From contig OY811981.1 in the NCBI GenBank assembly GCA_963681505.1, positions 5,487,727-5,551,726 on the forward strand: a stretch of 64,000 bases of DNA. The letters are read 5' to 3'. Shown in pieces: positions 47,645 through 57,641 of this stretch; within the stretch, counting starts at the first letter, position 1, and each line of letters opens with the position of its first letter. A program made the position numbers and the translations under genes. The stretch is from Eunapius fragilis. Lineage: Eukaryota > Porifera > Demospongiae > Spongillida > Spongillidae. The notes beneath the pieces are model-generated. The model ran no database searches and was not told the DNA's origin. It saw only the letters and a program-made list of their open reading frames with translations.

Positions 47645-47648
47645 TATT
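47645..47648. repeat. Target-site duplication, left copy
   Basis: TATT next to the left TIR, matching 57,638-57,641. If the TIR is taken one base shorter on the right, the duplication is 5 bp (TTATT). Confidence 0.75.
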
Positions 47649-47680
47649 AACCACTTCCAATCTCAAGTGAGAATTTCCAA
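47649..47680 (+). repeat. Left terminal inverted repeat
   Basis: AACCACTTCCAATCTCAAGT then GAGAATTTCCAA. In the next 300 bp the word ATGTGCAT or its reverse complement recurs (about 47,709, 47,785, 47,911), a possible subterminal binding site. Confidence 0.85.
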
Positions 47681-47947
47681 ATTCTGATTGAATTAAGAAA
47701 ATTGTTCAAAATGTGCATAAAATCAACCTTTTTTCTGCATATTATGTGAGATTTTTTCACCTGATGCAAGAATTGTGCTATTTTATGCACATTTAGTGTA
47801 CAAATCATGATATATGTCAAATATCTATTTTTTCTGTTAATTTGGTAAAACAGCTGTTTTAGGCAGATTAAAATGTGCACTTGCATTAAATTGTGAATAT
47901 CATAGGGTTTGTGCATAACATGTTGCCTTTAATGTTCAGTTAAGTAA

Positions 47948-50900
47948 TTATACAAGTGTACAATTGGAATATAATGCCTTCAAGTCAGTGATTAATTCTT
48001 TAGTGAGTCGGTTGGATTTGCTAATGGAAATTGGTCGTAGTACTGCATCTTCACTGACTTCTTCAACCTGCTGTATCCCTCTTATCTTCCAGGGTACCCA
48101 GTTGGCTGTGTAGCGTCCTACCCACCAGCCAATTGTTAGCTTTTTCCCATCTATCACAATAACTTCAGCTATTTGAGGTTCTTCATCTGCATATTTTTTT
48201 AACTTCAGTGCAACAAAGCCTCCATGTTGTACAGAAGCAAGCTGTGATACAGGTACTGAATCAGGTTTAACAGTTGTCTCATTAAGATGGGTGGAAGGTA
48301 GAATTTGTAGTGGTACCAGAGGGAGGGCTGATCTGCTGCTAGTTTTGCAGGGCTTCTTTTTGCCGCAGTATACCTATAAGCATAATACATGATTATAATA
48401 TAAAAGGTCTGATGATAAAATTTAGTACTTCTTACTGCAGTGAGATACATATACACTGGGTTTGGTGCATCTGAAATTTCAAATTATAGTGAGTGATGTT
48501 GTGGGATATTTTTAACAGCTGCGATATGCAGTTTGGTACTTCTGAAATTTCAAATACTATGATTTTTGTGACATTCTTGTTTGCACTATAGACCACAAAA
48601 TAATCATGCTATCTAATCATTAATGGTTATTATGTTACATTGTAACGTATCCTTTGTATTCTTCTATGTATCCTTATAATCATTAATAGTGTGTTGACCT
48701 ACATACTTTTTATAATCTTAATAAATATGTATTATTATTGAATAACATCTATATTAAAAACCCGTATTATTAGAATTAAGGCTAAGTGCTCTTTCTGTCA
48801 TTGTATTTTTATTGATACATCATATTTACACTGCAGGATTTACCTCAGGAATTGATTCAGTATTTTCAATGTGACGCTTTAACAACTTGTCTGGCAATGA
48901 TGGCTGCCCTGTTGATTGGATTGTGACTGATGTATTTTCAATGATGTCCTCTATTTTTGAAAGCAACCATTGTTCAGGCTCAAGAGCAGGAGATTCAAAT
49001 GATGCTCTAAGTTCTTCAATAAAGTCTGTCCACCATTTTCTGTCAACTTCATCAAGACACTGATACTTTAAAATGGCTCCAGACAATGCCTCAAGATCAA
49101 TTTTTAATGGATTGGCTGCTACGTTTTTTGGACACCCAACTGGCAAAGTCTGTGCATTAATAGAGGATATATTAAGCAGATAAGAATTGCAAAATTGCCA
49201 GCAGGTACCTTAAGTAGCTTCAAACCTGGTTGACCCTCTGGCTCCCATTTATCTTCATTCCACCGTTTGTAATGCATTTCAGTACTGATGGGCAGTCTGC
49301 TACCTTTATTAAACTTAAAAATATGGGGATGAGAATGATTGTATAGCTGGTCTGTGCATGGAAGTAACCATGATTTAACATCACTGATACTGCTCAGAAC
49401 AGTAGCACACCCCACAGTTTTATTTGCCTCCTTGCAGCCCTGCAACAAAGCTAACGTATTGGAGATAACTGTTACTATCGCATAAATAAATCAAAATACA
49501 TTACCAGGAACAGTATGTGCATTATGCTTCCTAAGCCACTTGCCAAAATTTCCAAACATCGCATCTACATCTTCATGTGTGTGTCCTACCATCAAAATTC
49601 CAAGCTCTACCTTATAAAGAATAAAGATACTGGTGAACAAAATTAATTATATCAAAATGTACTTACATCTTCAAATATGCCCTTGTGCACAAGGAATGAT
49701 AGGAAAGACAAAACACACCGGTTTTTATTCTCTCTTGCAGTATTGTCCAACTGCAAAAACAACTTTCTAGGTAATGGCTGTGATTTCTTTGTCAAGGTAT
49801 TGAAATGATCAAAAATGACCTAATGAAATATAAATGAAATATAAATTTTTAAAATATATTGTTATAATTAAATGACTAGGATATTACTTGGCATAGCACA
49901 TGAATGGTCAGGTTTGGGTCATGTGGCCACTGCATGAAGTCAAGAAACACATATGACTGATGCCCATGCACAATGCATCCAGTAAGATGTGTTCTGAAAT
50001 GCCACAAGTTGCTATCTGACTTTTGCATTCGCTTGCAGTGAGGCAGATTAGTACTATTTTGATCCATTCCATCAATGATGACAGACATAATACTGGTATT
50101 GGTTTCTGCATGTTCACGTATTTGATGGTATCGCCTCCTTTGATCCCTGTTGTTTTTATTGGTTACAATAGAAAAAATAAATAAAAAAACTTAAAACTTA
50201 CATTTGAAGATCGTTATGTTGATGAAGTAATGTGCTAAGTTGCTGTATTTTTGCAGCATCCATAGTTTTTTCTTTTTCTGCTTTTACCATGGTGCAAATA
50301 TCACATTTAGTGAAGCGATTCTCCTGTTAAACAGAATAAATTTATTTAGTAATCTCTACCACACAGGCAATTATTTACAATCATAACTTACTGACGGGAT
50401 AGTAACATGGCTAAATCTTTTCTCCCACAATAGAAAGAACTGTGATTTACTGATAATCTGTTCCTTATGACGATATTGGAAATCAGACACCATTCTCTGG
50501 TATATGGAAAATTTTGATAAAAAGCTGGGTAAATGCATTGTCATCCTGTGAGGCATGTAATCTCCAACTAAATCAAAGTATTGGCGCATCCATTCCAAAG
50601 CCTCAAAAGTACGCTGAAGTGGCTGTTTTGGAACACGATGGACTTGGATTGTTCCATTAAGGTACAATTGTCGAATTCTATAAAAAACTGATGTTGGTAC
50701 ACCTAAGGCTTCTATCCAAATCTTCTGACAGACTGTTTTCCCTCCTATCATGTATGTAGTTTCATTCATGCTGGAATGAGTTCTGAAATAGTCTAACATC
50801 CATTGTCGTTTTGCTGACTTAGTGAGTTGAGTAAAGTAGTGATGATAACTCAAAACGTCAAATTCGAGTAATTGATGGACTTTTACACCACATTTTGCAC

Positions 50901-52246
50901 TGCAGCCATCAAAAGACAGTACATCAGCAAAGCTCCAGCATGCCGGGTCACCAAACCAATCTATAGATACATTATAACACAACTCATAAACACATAAGCT
51001 AACATAGAATTTACTTGCATCAGTGAATCTGTGATTTCAATAGGAACATACAAAATGCAGCAAGGAGAAATATTTATACATATATTATAATGCAATTGCC
51101 TGCATTCACAGAAGATTGAAGTTATAAATGAAATGAATAAACTAATAGAGCTATATTAATGCAATGCATCACTCTTTATGTACCACACAGTTTGATCATA
51201 TTTTTCAAAAGATGTTAACACAAATTATGGAAACGTGGCATAGTAATCATGATGGCTTACCAGATTTAACATCAATGTGCTCCTGGTTTGAACTTTTATG
51301 CTCTTGGTTTGAACTTTTATGCTCCAGCTTTGTGCTTTTCATAGGTGTTCCACTTTCAGAACCTTGGCCACTCGTGATAAAAAATGATTTTGAGCATTTT
51401 AATGTTGCATCTGTAAAATTAAAATGTACACATTACATGTACACATAATATGTACATATACACGCAAGTACTAAGTACAATACAATATGACTCTTTACGT
51501 ACCACAGATTGACCGTATTTTAAAGCATGTTAAAATTCATGAGTAAGGGGTTAACACTAACACTACTAGTGGGTAGGCGGGAGGGCTTTATGGAACTAGT
51601 GTGTAGGTGGGAGGGTGTGATGGTATTAGTCTGTAGGTACTTGTGTGTAGGTGGGTGGGTGGGATGGTGCTTGTGTGTAGATGGGAGGGTGCAATGATAC
51701 TAGTGGGGTGCAATGGTCCAAATAAATAATAGTAGACAGCATACAGACAATGGTAAATATGGACAATTGTTAAATTTAAACACTAGATACAGCGTGCTCA
51801 AGCGCTGTTTTATGGTGCTGCAGGTCTAGAAATAATTTCATGTCTCATACATGTCAATCTCAAAAGAATATAGATAACTGAAATACTGTCATGCGTGTAT
51901 GTATATTTAATTTAGCCCTCCAGGGTGTCATGCCTACGGCTATGTACGACTTACTACTGTCTGAATTAATAAATGCCCCTACTAGAACTCAACAATTGAT
52001 ATCCTTACCCAATAAATTGTCCCTCGAACTTGCAATGGAACGTAGCAATGAGTTAGTTGGTAAAGAGGATTCGCGTTCGCTGGATGTAGAAATCAGCTCG
52101 GAATCAGTATCGGAGCAGTCGCTGAAATTAACTCCCGTCAATGAAGAGACTGAACTAGCGCTAGTGCAATCGCTAAAACTGACACTGCAAGAAGCATCAC
52201 TAGAACTCTCACAATCCGTAAACGTTAAAAACTCTTCTTCTGTCAT
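47948..52246 (-). CDS. DUF7869-like, DDE/RNase-H-like protein, putative transposase (10 exons, 856 aa)
   Basis: Exons 52246-52009, 51410-51261, 50960-50392, 50323-50202, 50146-49888, 49819-49667, 49610-49505, 49450-49209, 49149-48844 and 48373-47948 (2,571 bp, 857 codons with stop). All junctions are GT...AG and every phase fits. Residues 1-80 are Ser/Asp-rich. Exon 3 has a Cys cluster (GCSAKCGVKV) and 'GGKTVCQKIWIEALGV'. Exon 4 has 'RFTKCDICTMVK'. The core reads 'SVIIDGMDQNSTNLPHC' (about residue 382), 'LQLDNTARENKN' (about 467) and 'VGHTHEDVDAMF' (about 504). These D..D..E/D blocks have the order and spacing of an RNase-H-fold nuclease and match my memory of the DUF7869 family. The C-terminus has a 'GWWVGRYTANWVPWKI' module that could be chromo- or SH3-like. 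No repeats or stops break it. The transposase role is inference from context and fold. Confidence 0.85.
51560..51715. repeat. Minisatellite in intron 1 of the putative transposase gene
   Basis: Units like TAGTGTGTAGGTGGGAGGGT, the same family and orientation as the large array at 52,935-54,260 in the other gene. Confidence 0.8.
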
Positions 52247-52369
52247 CTTCAATAGTGCGCTTAGCTGCTGTATTGCATTATTAAGTCCAGCTGTAATACA
52301 AGGCGCGTTTGCGCATGCGCTTAATGATACCAGCTGCTCATTCTTTAAGTGTTTAGCTCTGGGAGAACA
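52247..52369. promoter_or_regulatory. Divergent promoter of the two transposon genes
   Basis: Only 123 bp separate the two start codons. TGCGCATGCGC at 52,310-52,320 is a perfect NRF1-type palindrome (GCGCATGCGC), a common element of metazoan bidirectional, TATA-less promoters. No TATA box is obvious. Co-expression of both genes is the natural inference. Confidence 0.65.
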
Positions 52370-55300
52370 ATGGCTGTTATTACTTCATGGCATTTGAAGG
52401 TTGACAATGATACCAGAATTTATTTGATGAAGGGAGAAGAAAAAATGAAAGCGGAAGGCAACTACAAGGATGGAAAGCGACCGTACATCGGACCCGTTAC
52501 AGATGTCCGACACCACAAAACATCCGATAAAACGTATCTTCTGGTAAGAGCAATACTCTTCCTAATTGAAGTATCATTATTATATTTTCACAGTTCAAAA
52601 CTGTGAAAGACACGGTCCGTCCCAGACCTTTGCTTGCTGACAATTTTAATGCGTCAGCAAACGATTTCTGTGAGTTGTTTCAAAGAGCAGGTTCAGCAAG
52701 TCACTTCACGCAAATATGGAAAACAAAAGTAACGCCACATATGACCTCTGATGGGTACTTCTACGATGCTGGAATAGGTAAGGCATCAAAAGTATGTGTA
52801 CTAATAGATCAAAGAACCTTAATAATATATTATCCAGGACCGAGCAATAAAAGGGTTGGAGCATCACAAAATGAGGGGAAAAGCAAAGTTCCAGGTAAAA
52901 CGCGGTAATTTTGACACGCACATTTACGAATTCTAGGTGGGGAGGGTAAATGGGTTTGATGATACTAGTGTGTAGGTGGGAGGGTGTGATGGTACTGGTG
53001 TAGGAGGGTAGTGTGTAGGTGGAGGGTGTGATGGTTCTAGTGTGTAGGTGGGATGGTGTGATTGTACTAGTGTGTAGGTGGGAGGGTGTGATGGTACTAG
53101 TGTGGGAGGGTAGTGTGTAGGTGGGAGGGTGTGATGGTACTAGTGTGTAGGTGGGATGGTGGGATGATACTAGTGTGGGATGGTGTGATGATACTAGTGT
53201 GGGAGGGTAGTGTGTAGGTGGGAGGGTGGGAAGATGTGATGGTACTAGTGTGTTAGTGGGAGGGGGTATGGTACTAGTGTATAGGTGGGAGGGTATGATG
53301 GTGATAGTGTTTAGGTGGGAGGGTGTGATGGTACTAGTGTGTAGGTGGGATAGTGTAATGGTACTAGTGTAGGGTGTGATGGTACTAGTGATACTAGTGT
53401 GGGAAGGTACAGTGTAGGTGGGAGAGTGGGAAGGTGTGATAGTAATAGTGTGTAAGTGGGAGGGGGTGATGGTACTAGTAGATGGGAGGATGTGATGGTA
53501 CTAGTGTATAGGTGGGGTACTAGTGTGTTGGTGGGAGGGTGTGATGGTACTAGTGTAGGGTGTGATGGTACTAGTGTGTAGGTGGGATGGTGCAATGATA
53601 CTAGTGTGGGAGGGTAGTGTGTAGGTGAGAGGGTGGGAAGGTGTGATGGTACTAGTGTGCAAGTGGGAGGGTGTGATGGTACTAGTGTAGGGTGTGATGG
53701 TACTAGTGTGTAGGTGGGATGGTGCAATGATACTAGTGTGGGAGGGTAGTGTGTAGGTGAGAGGGTGGGAAGGTGTGATGGTACTAGTGTGCAAGTGGGA
53801 GGGGGTGATGGTCTAATGTGTAGATGGGAGGGCATGATGGTACTAGTGTATAGGTGGGAGGGTGTGATGGTGATAGTTTGTAGGTGAGGGTGTGATGGTA
53901 CTAGTGCTTTGAGAGAGTGTGATGGTACTAGTGTGTAGATGGGAGGTGCGATAGTACTAGTGTGTAGGTAGGAGGTGTAAGGTACTAGTGTGTAGATAGG
54001 AGGTGTGATGGTACTAGTGTGTGGGTGGGAGGGTGTAAGAGAAAACAATTCTCTTAAAGAGAAAGTTCGTGGGATTTAGGATTTGAAGGCATAGGTGGTG
54101 TAAGAAGGAATGGAACAACAAAAAATGAGAAAGAATAATTAGCACTTCATTTGATTCAGTTGCATTGTTTTCTTTTCCCAAAACCTTGTTCCCTTTTCTT
54201 GTAGGTGGGAGGGTGTGTATGATAGTGGGGGGTGATGGTACTAGTGTGTATGGTGAGGGATGTTTTGTTGCAATTATCATGCATGAGTGTATGGTGTTAC
54301 AATCAGCTTGTATGAAGAGCATGGTGCAACTATAAGCATTCATCATTGCTCGCACTAGCCTTGTGTGTGCACCAGTCTAGTGTACATAAAGATTAAGCCT
54401 GCTGCATTATCCTATCCTCCACTAGACACATTATTAGAAGGTGCACCAAAACCCAAGAGACAAAAAACTGTTGAGTCTTCAAGTGCAGAATCCTCCTCTT
54501 TATCATGCCCAAGCTCCTCCATGCTGTGTGTTGAAAGTGAGGCAGCATACAAGGATATAGACTCATGCTTCATAGGTCTGTTTAATAAACTTAGCATAAT
54601 AAACAACTATGCCATATTATTCCCACTATTTATAGTATCTTATTTTTCTGTCTATTAGGGAACTTTAACATTCCCGTCTCTTGTCTGTTATCACCTGGCA
54701 AAGAGTACTTGATAAGAGAGGCGGACGAAAAGTTTATTGAGTGCCTGAAGCATGAAATGGTACAGAACAGAACGTGTGATGTTGCCCCAATTGTCGTAAC
54801 AGTGCGATTGTCGGATGATGAGCAATTTGACATCAAGCATACCGAAGCGTACACCTATGATACTATTGGTGGTAATCATTCGAGGATCGCTCTGCAACAG
54901 TTGATCACTGAAAACAAGGAGCTGGCAAAGGATCCAACGTTTTCGTCCCGCCGTGTCTCAGTTTATGGGAGATTGTCTGCTGAGCAAGCTCAGCATCTTG
55001 CACATAGGCATAATCGTGCTACCGAATTTACCAGTAAGATGAACACGCAAGACAAGGTATACTGGAAATTCCGTATAACCTTTCAATGCATGAACATATA
55101 ATGAAATCAATGATTGCGGTATTTCATGTTTTAATTTTATCCTCATGGTTTCATATTTATCGTACATTATTAAAAAAAAATTAACTTAATTTTAAAAAAA
55201 TAAAAAAAGATTGCGGTAGACGATAGTCGAAATTTGTGTCAGCATAGTAACATTTATTTATCATATTGCTTGTTGTTATCATTACCCCCATATATAGGTA

Positions 55301-57362
55301 CATTTGTGCAGGTTAAGGCTATACACGATTGCAGGAAGATCAGTTGGTGATGAGCCACCTGAAAAGACGAATAAATGGAGGGAATCATGCGCAACGACTT
55401 TAATGATGACGGTAAATCTTAATCATTGCCAATAGAGTACTTTGATTATTCTGGTTATGAGATTCATATAACTAAATCTTTATAGTAAGAATGTAACACC
55501 CTGTTTTGTTGAGTTTATGCATATATGGAACAGTGTCGATCATAAAGTTATTAGTATAAAAATTCAACGTTACATTAATGTGTTTATCTTCACAATCTGA
55601 GGCCCATTATAGTTTTCCTTACAAACTAGGTTGACATCACTAGGCACTGTCCCACATTTTTTGAATCATTTACTTTCATTTACAGAAAAAGCAGTTGGAC
55701 GAGAATATGATTTATGCATTAGCATCATTAAGTAATGAGAATTATAAACTTTACCAAACAATTGTATATCGATGTGAAAAGGGTAAAGACAAGAAGACCA
55801 AGAAAAGCTCCTTAGGGCTGTCCTGCAACAAAACGGACTGCAAAGGCAGTAATTTTCGTGGTTTACGTGGCTTAACTGAGGACGAAATGACAGATATGCT
55901 ACAAAAGTGTGCAAATGGTGAAATCAGTCTCCAAAAAATTAATTTGGAATGCTCGATTTTAAAGAAAATCAAAACAATCAAAGAAGCGTTTATGGGTCGA
56001 GTGGGATGCGTAAATTGGCTCCAAACAGTGGAACAGTATGGACATTTTGCTGATGAAAACATTCTCAGGGACTTGTTTATAGAGCTCAAATTTTCTCCTA
56101 ATGTACCTGCTGCATTCAATGAATATTGTGCTAAGGCACTAAAGTAAGTGAATTTGTGTTAAATGAATTGCAATGACGAATATTTTATAAATACAGTTCT
56201 AAGCTGGTGGGAACAAAATCATCTGAAATTGATGCGAGAACTGCAGCTGTATGGTCAGAGGATCGAACATCTCTAACACTGCTAATTCCTCAGACGATTA
56301 CCCTACTCTCCTTTGAAGACATTAAGAAGAATGTCAGACCATTTATTGGATGTGCTCTGACTTTGGTGAAAGATGGGTTGGAAAAAGAAGACGTAAGTTA
56401 TTCTAGCATCATGTGTGCAATATGACTACTTTCTAACCTCAATGTTATTTGTATTTAGACAATTACTGTCATACGTGGTATTAAAGCAATCAATGCTGCC
56501 GCAAATTTGTCGTGCTATACCATTGTCATCACTAAAGTATCACCCGCACGTGCCTGCGAACTATGTGAACTACTTCAAGGATCACAGTTCATAGTGCAAA
56601 TGGCATACTATACACATAATCAAGTTGCAAGTGGTATTTATAACATTATTGCATGGAGTACTCTGGTTACAATTGGTTATTGTTATCCATTCTTCAGGCC
56701 CCCTTTTCACTACAGAAGTAGAGCCTTTTGTAGTCGCTGCTTCAGATCACACCTGTACCAAGATCAAAAGAAGTAATTTTTTTTCAGTCACTGAAGAACA
56801 ATTCTATGAAGAAGTAATTAGTTCCTTTACTTCTGAAGGTGACTACATCCTCACAAACAACACCAGTCCATGTAAGTTACTTTCAATGCAGCATAAAATT
56901 GCATTTGTAATGCAAAATAACTTGTATTATAATGATACTGATGCTTTAATGAAATGTCAGTAAATTGGAATGCAGCTTAAAATCTAGCATACTAAACAAC
57001 ACTAGGCTTTTGAAATTTCAGAAAGAACAAAATTATATATCAATATATACATACCATGGAAACTTGTAAAATATTAAATAAAACAAACCACACTTTGCCA
57101 CATCTGAAATTTCAAGACCACCAAATTGGCATTGCACCTTAATATCATGATTGGGTTATAATATAAAATATAGATTGAGCGCAAGTTCAATTCAAACAAC
57201 TTAAAAAATATTCACTTCTTTGTTTCAGGCATTCCAGTCAGTGCTGGAAAAAAGAAAAGACACGTCATTGTAGCAAATGAAAACGGAGCCGAATCACTCC
57301 TTCAAATAAGCACAAGCAATGATGACGTGGAAGAAACTCCAAATGATAGTATTGAGTATTGA
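52370..57362 (+). CDS. ParB-like domain protein of the transposon (11 exons, 752 aa)
   Basis: Exons 52370-52543, 52594-52777, 52838-52894, 54381-54575, 54659-55056, 55298-55411, 55686-56143, 56197-56392, 56459-56633, 56698-56871 and 57229-57362 (2,259 bp). Phases agree at all ten junctions and the frame is intact. Residues about 155-190 are basic then Ser-rich (PKPKRQK, a likely nuclear signal). Residues about 204-350 resemble the ParB/Srx fold: 'NIPVSCLLSPGKEYLIR', 'APIVVTVRLSD', 'YDTIGGNHSRIALQQL' (in the place of ParB's GxxR loop), then 'LAHRHNRATEF'. Next comes a Cys-bearing segment (YRCEK...LSCNKTDCKG) and a C-terminal part with 'GPLFTTEVEPFVV' and 'SEGDYILTNN', faintly like the last part of a DNA methylase but without a DPPY-type motif. 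Prokaryotic ParB-methylase fusions exist, so an origin from one is possible but unproven. Role: perhaps DNA binding or nicking with the transposase. Confidence 0.8.
52935..54260. repeat. Large minisatellite in intron 3 of the ParB-like gene
   Basis: Roughly 30-bp units TACTAGTGTGTAGGTGGGAG + GGTGTGATGG repeated about 40 times with variants, giving an intron of 1,486 bp where most others are 50-250 bp. It is interrupted near its end by an F1 MITE remnant. Long reverse frames across it (SHPHTSTITPP-like) are artefacts. Confidence 0.9.
54040..54205. mobile_element. F1 fold-back MITE, copy 5 (shortened)
   Basis: AATTCTCTTAAAGAGAAAGT, GGCATAGGTGGTGTAAGAAG and CCCAAAACCTTGTTCCCTTT match the F1 arms, but most of the right arm is missing. 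It lies inside the minisatellite, with GTAGGTGGGAGGGTGTG on the right side and GTGGGTGGGAGGGTGTAA on the left. Confidence 0.65.
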
Positions 57363-57605
57363 CTGAGTATTGACTGGTGATATGCTAGGATATATATAGG
57401 CAAAGAAAATTGTACTCCATTGGTTTCATGAGACAATATTAATCATATATGAAAGACAGTAATTAATAGTGACAAAGTGAAATTGTATAACCTCGCAGAT
57501 CATTATTGAAATATTTCCTCAATTCATTAAAATTACGTAATTCAGATCACCCATTTGCAAGTTAGTATAGCAATTAATCATCTTTGTCAAGAAAAAAATT
57601 TGGAA

Positions 57606-57637
57606 TTGGAAATTCTCACTTCAGATTGGAAGTGGTT
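57606..57637 (-). repeat. Right terminal inverted repeat
   Basis: Reverse complement AACCACTTCCAATCTGAAGT then GAGAATTTCCAA, one mismatch to the left TIR. Confidence 0.85.
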
Positions 57638-57641
57638 TATT
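57638..57641. repeat. Target-site duplication, right copy
   Basis: TATT directly after the right TIR, before TGCTGG of the host LINE. Confidence 0.75.

Larger units (their letters stand above)
47649..57637. mobile_element. Two-gene DNA transposon with TIRs, apparently intact, 9,989 bp
   Basis: The left end AACCACTTCCAATCTCAAGT (continuing GAGAATTTCCAA) and the right end in reverse complement, AACCACTTCCAATCTGAAGT (continuing GAGAATTTCCAA), form TIRs of about 32 bp with one mismatch. The flanks are TATT on both sides. The flanking LINE reads ...SPANK at the right and ARLLSA at the left. Deleting the element plus one TATT gives CCAGCAAATAAGGCTCGG, in frame and matching sister LINEs (SPANKA). 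Inside are two divergent genes meeting at a 123-bp spacer and ending about 300 and 275 bp from the TIRs. Both genes have full-length open frames across 10 and 11 exons with all junctions in phase, so this copy is young or under selection. I cannot assign it to a named superfamily. Confidence 0.88.

Noticed and set aside
53311-54048. 245-codon minus frame rich in SHPHTSTITPP
   Set aside because: Periodic translation of the intronic minisatellite, antisense to a well supported gene.
47649-57637. Reading the two divergent genes as ordinary host genes
   Set aside because: Matching TIRs, a target duplication and exact restoration of the interrupted LINE show that the pair moved as a unit.
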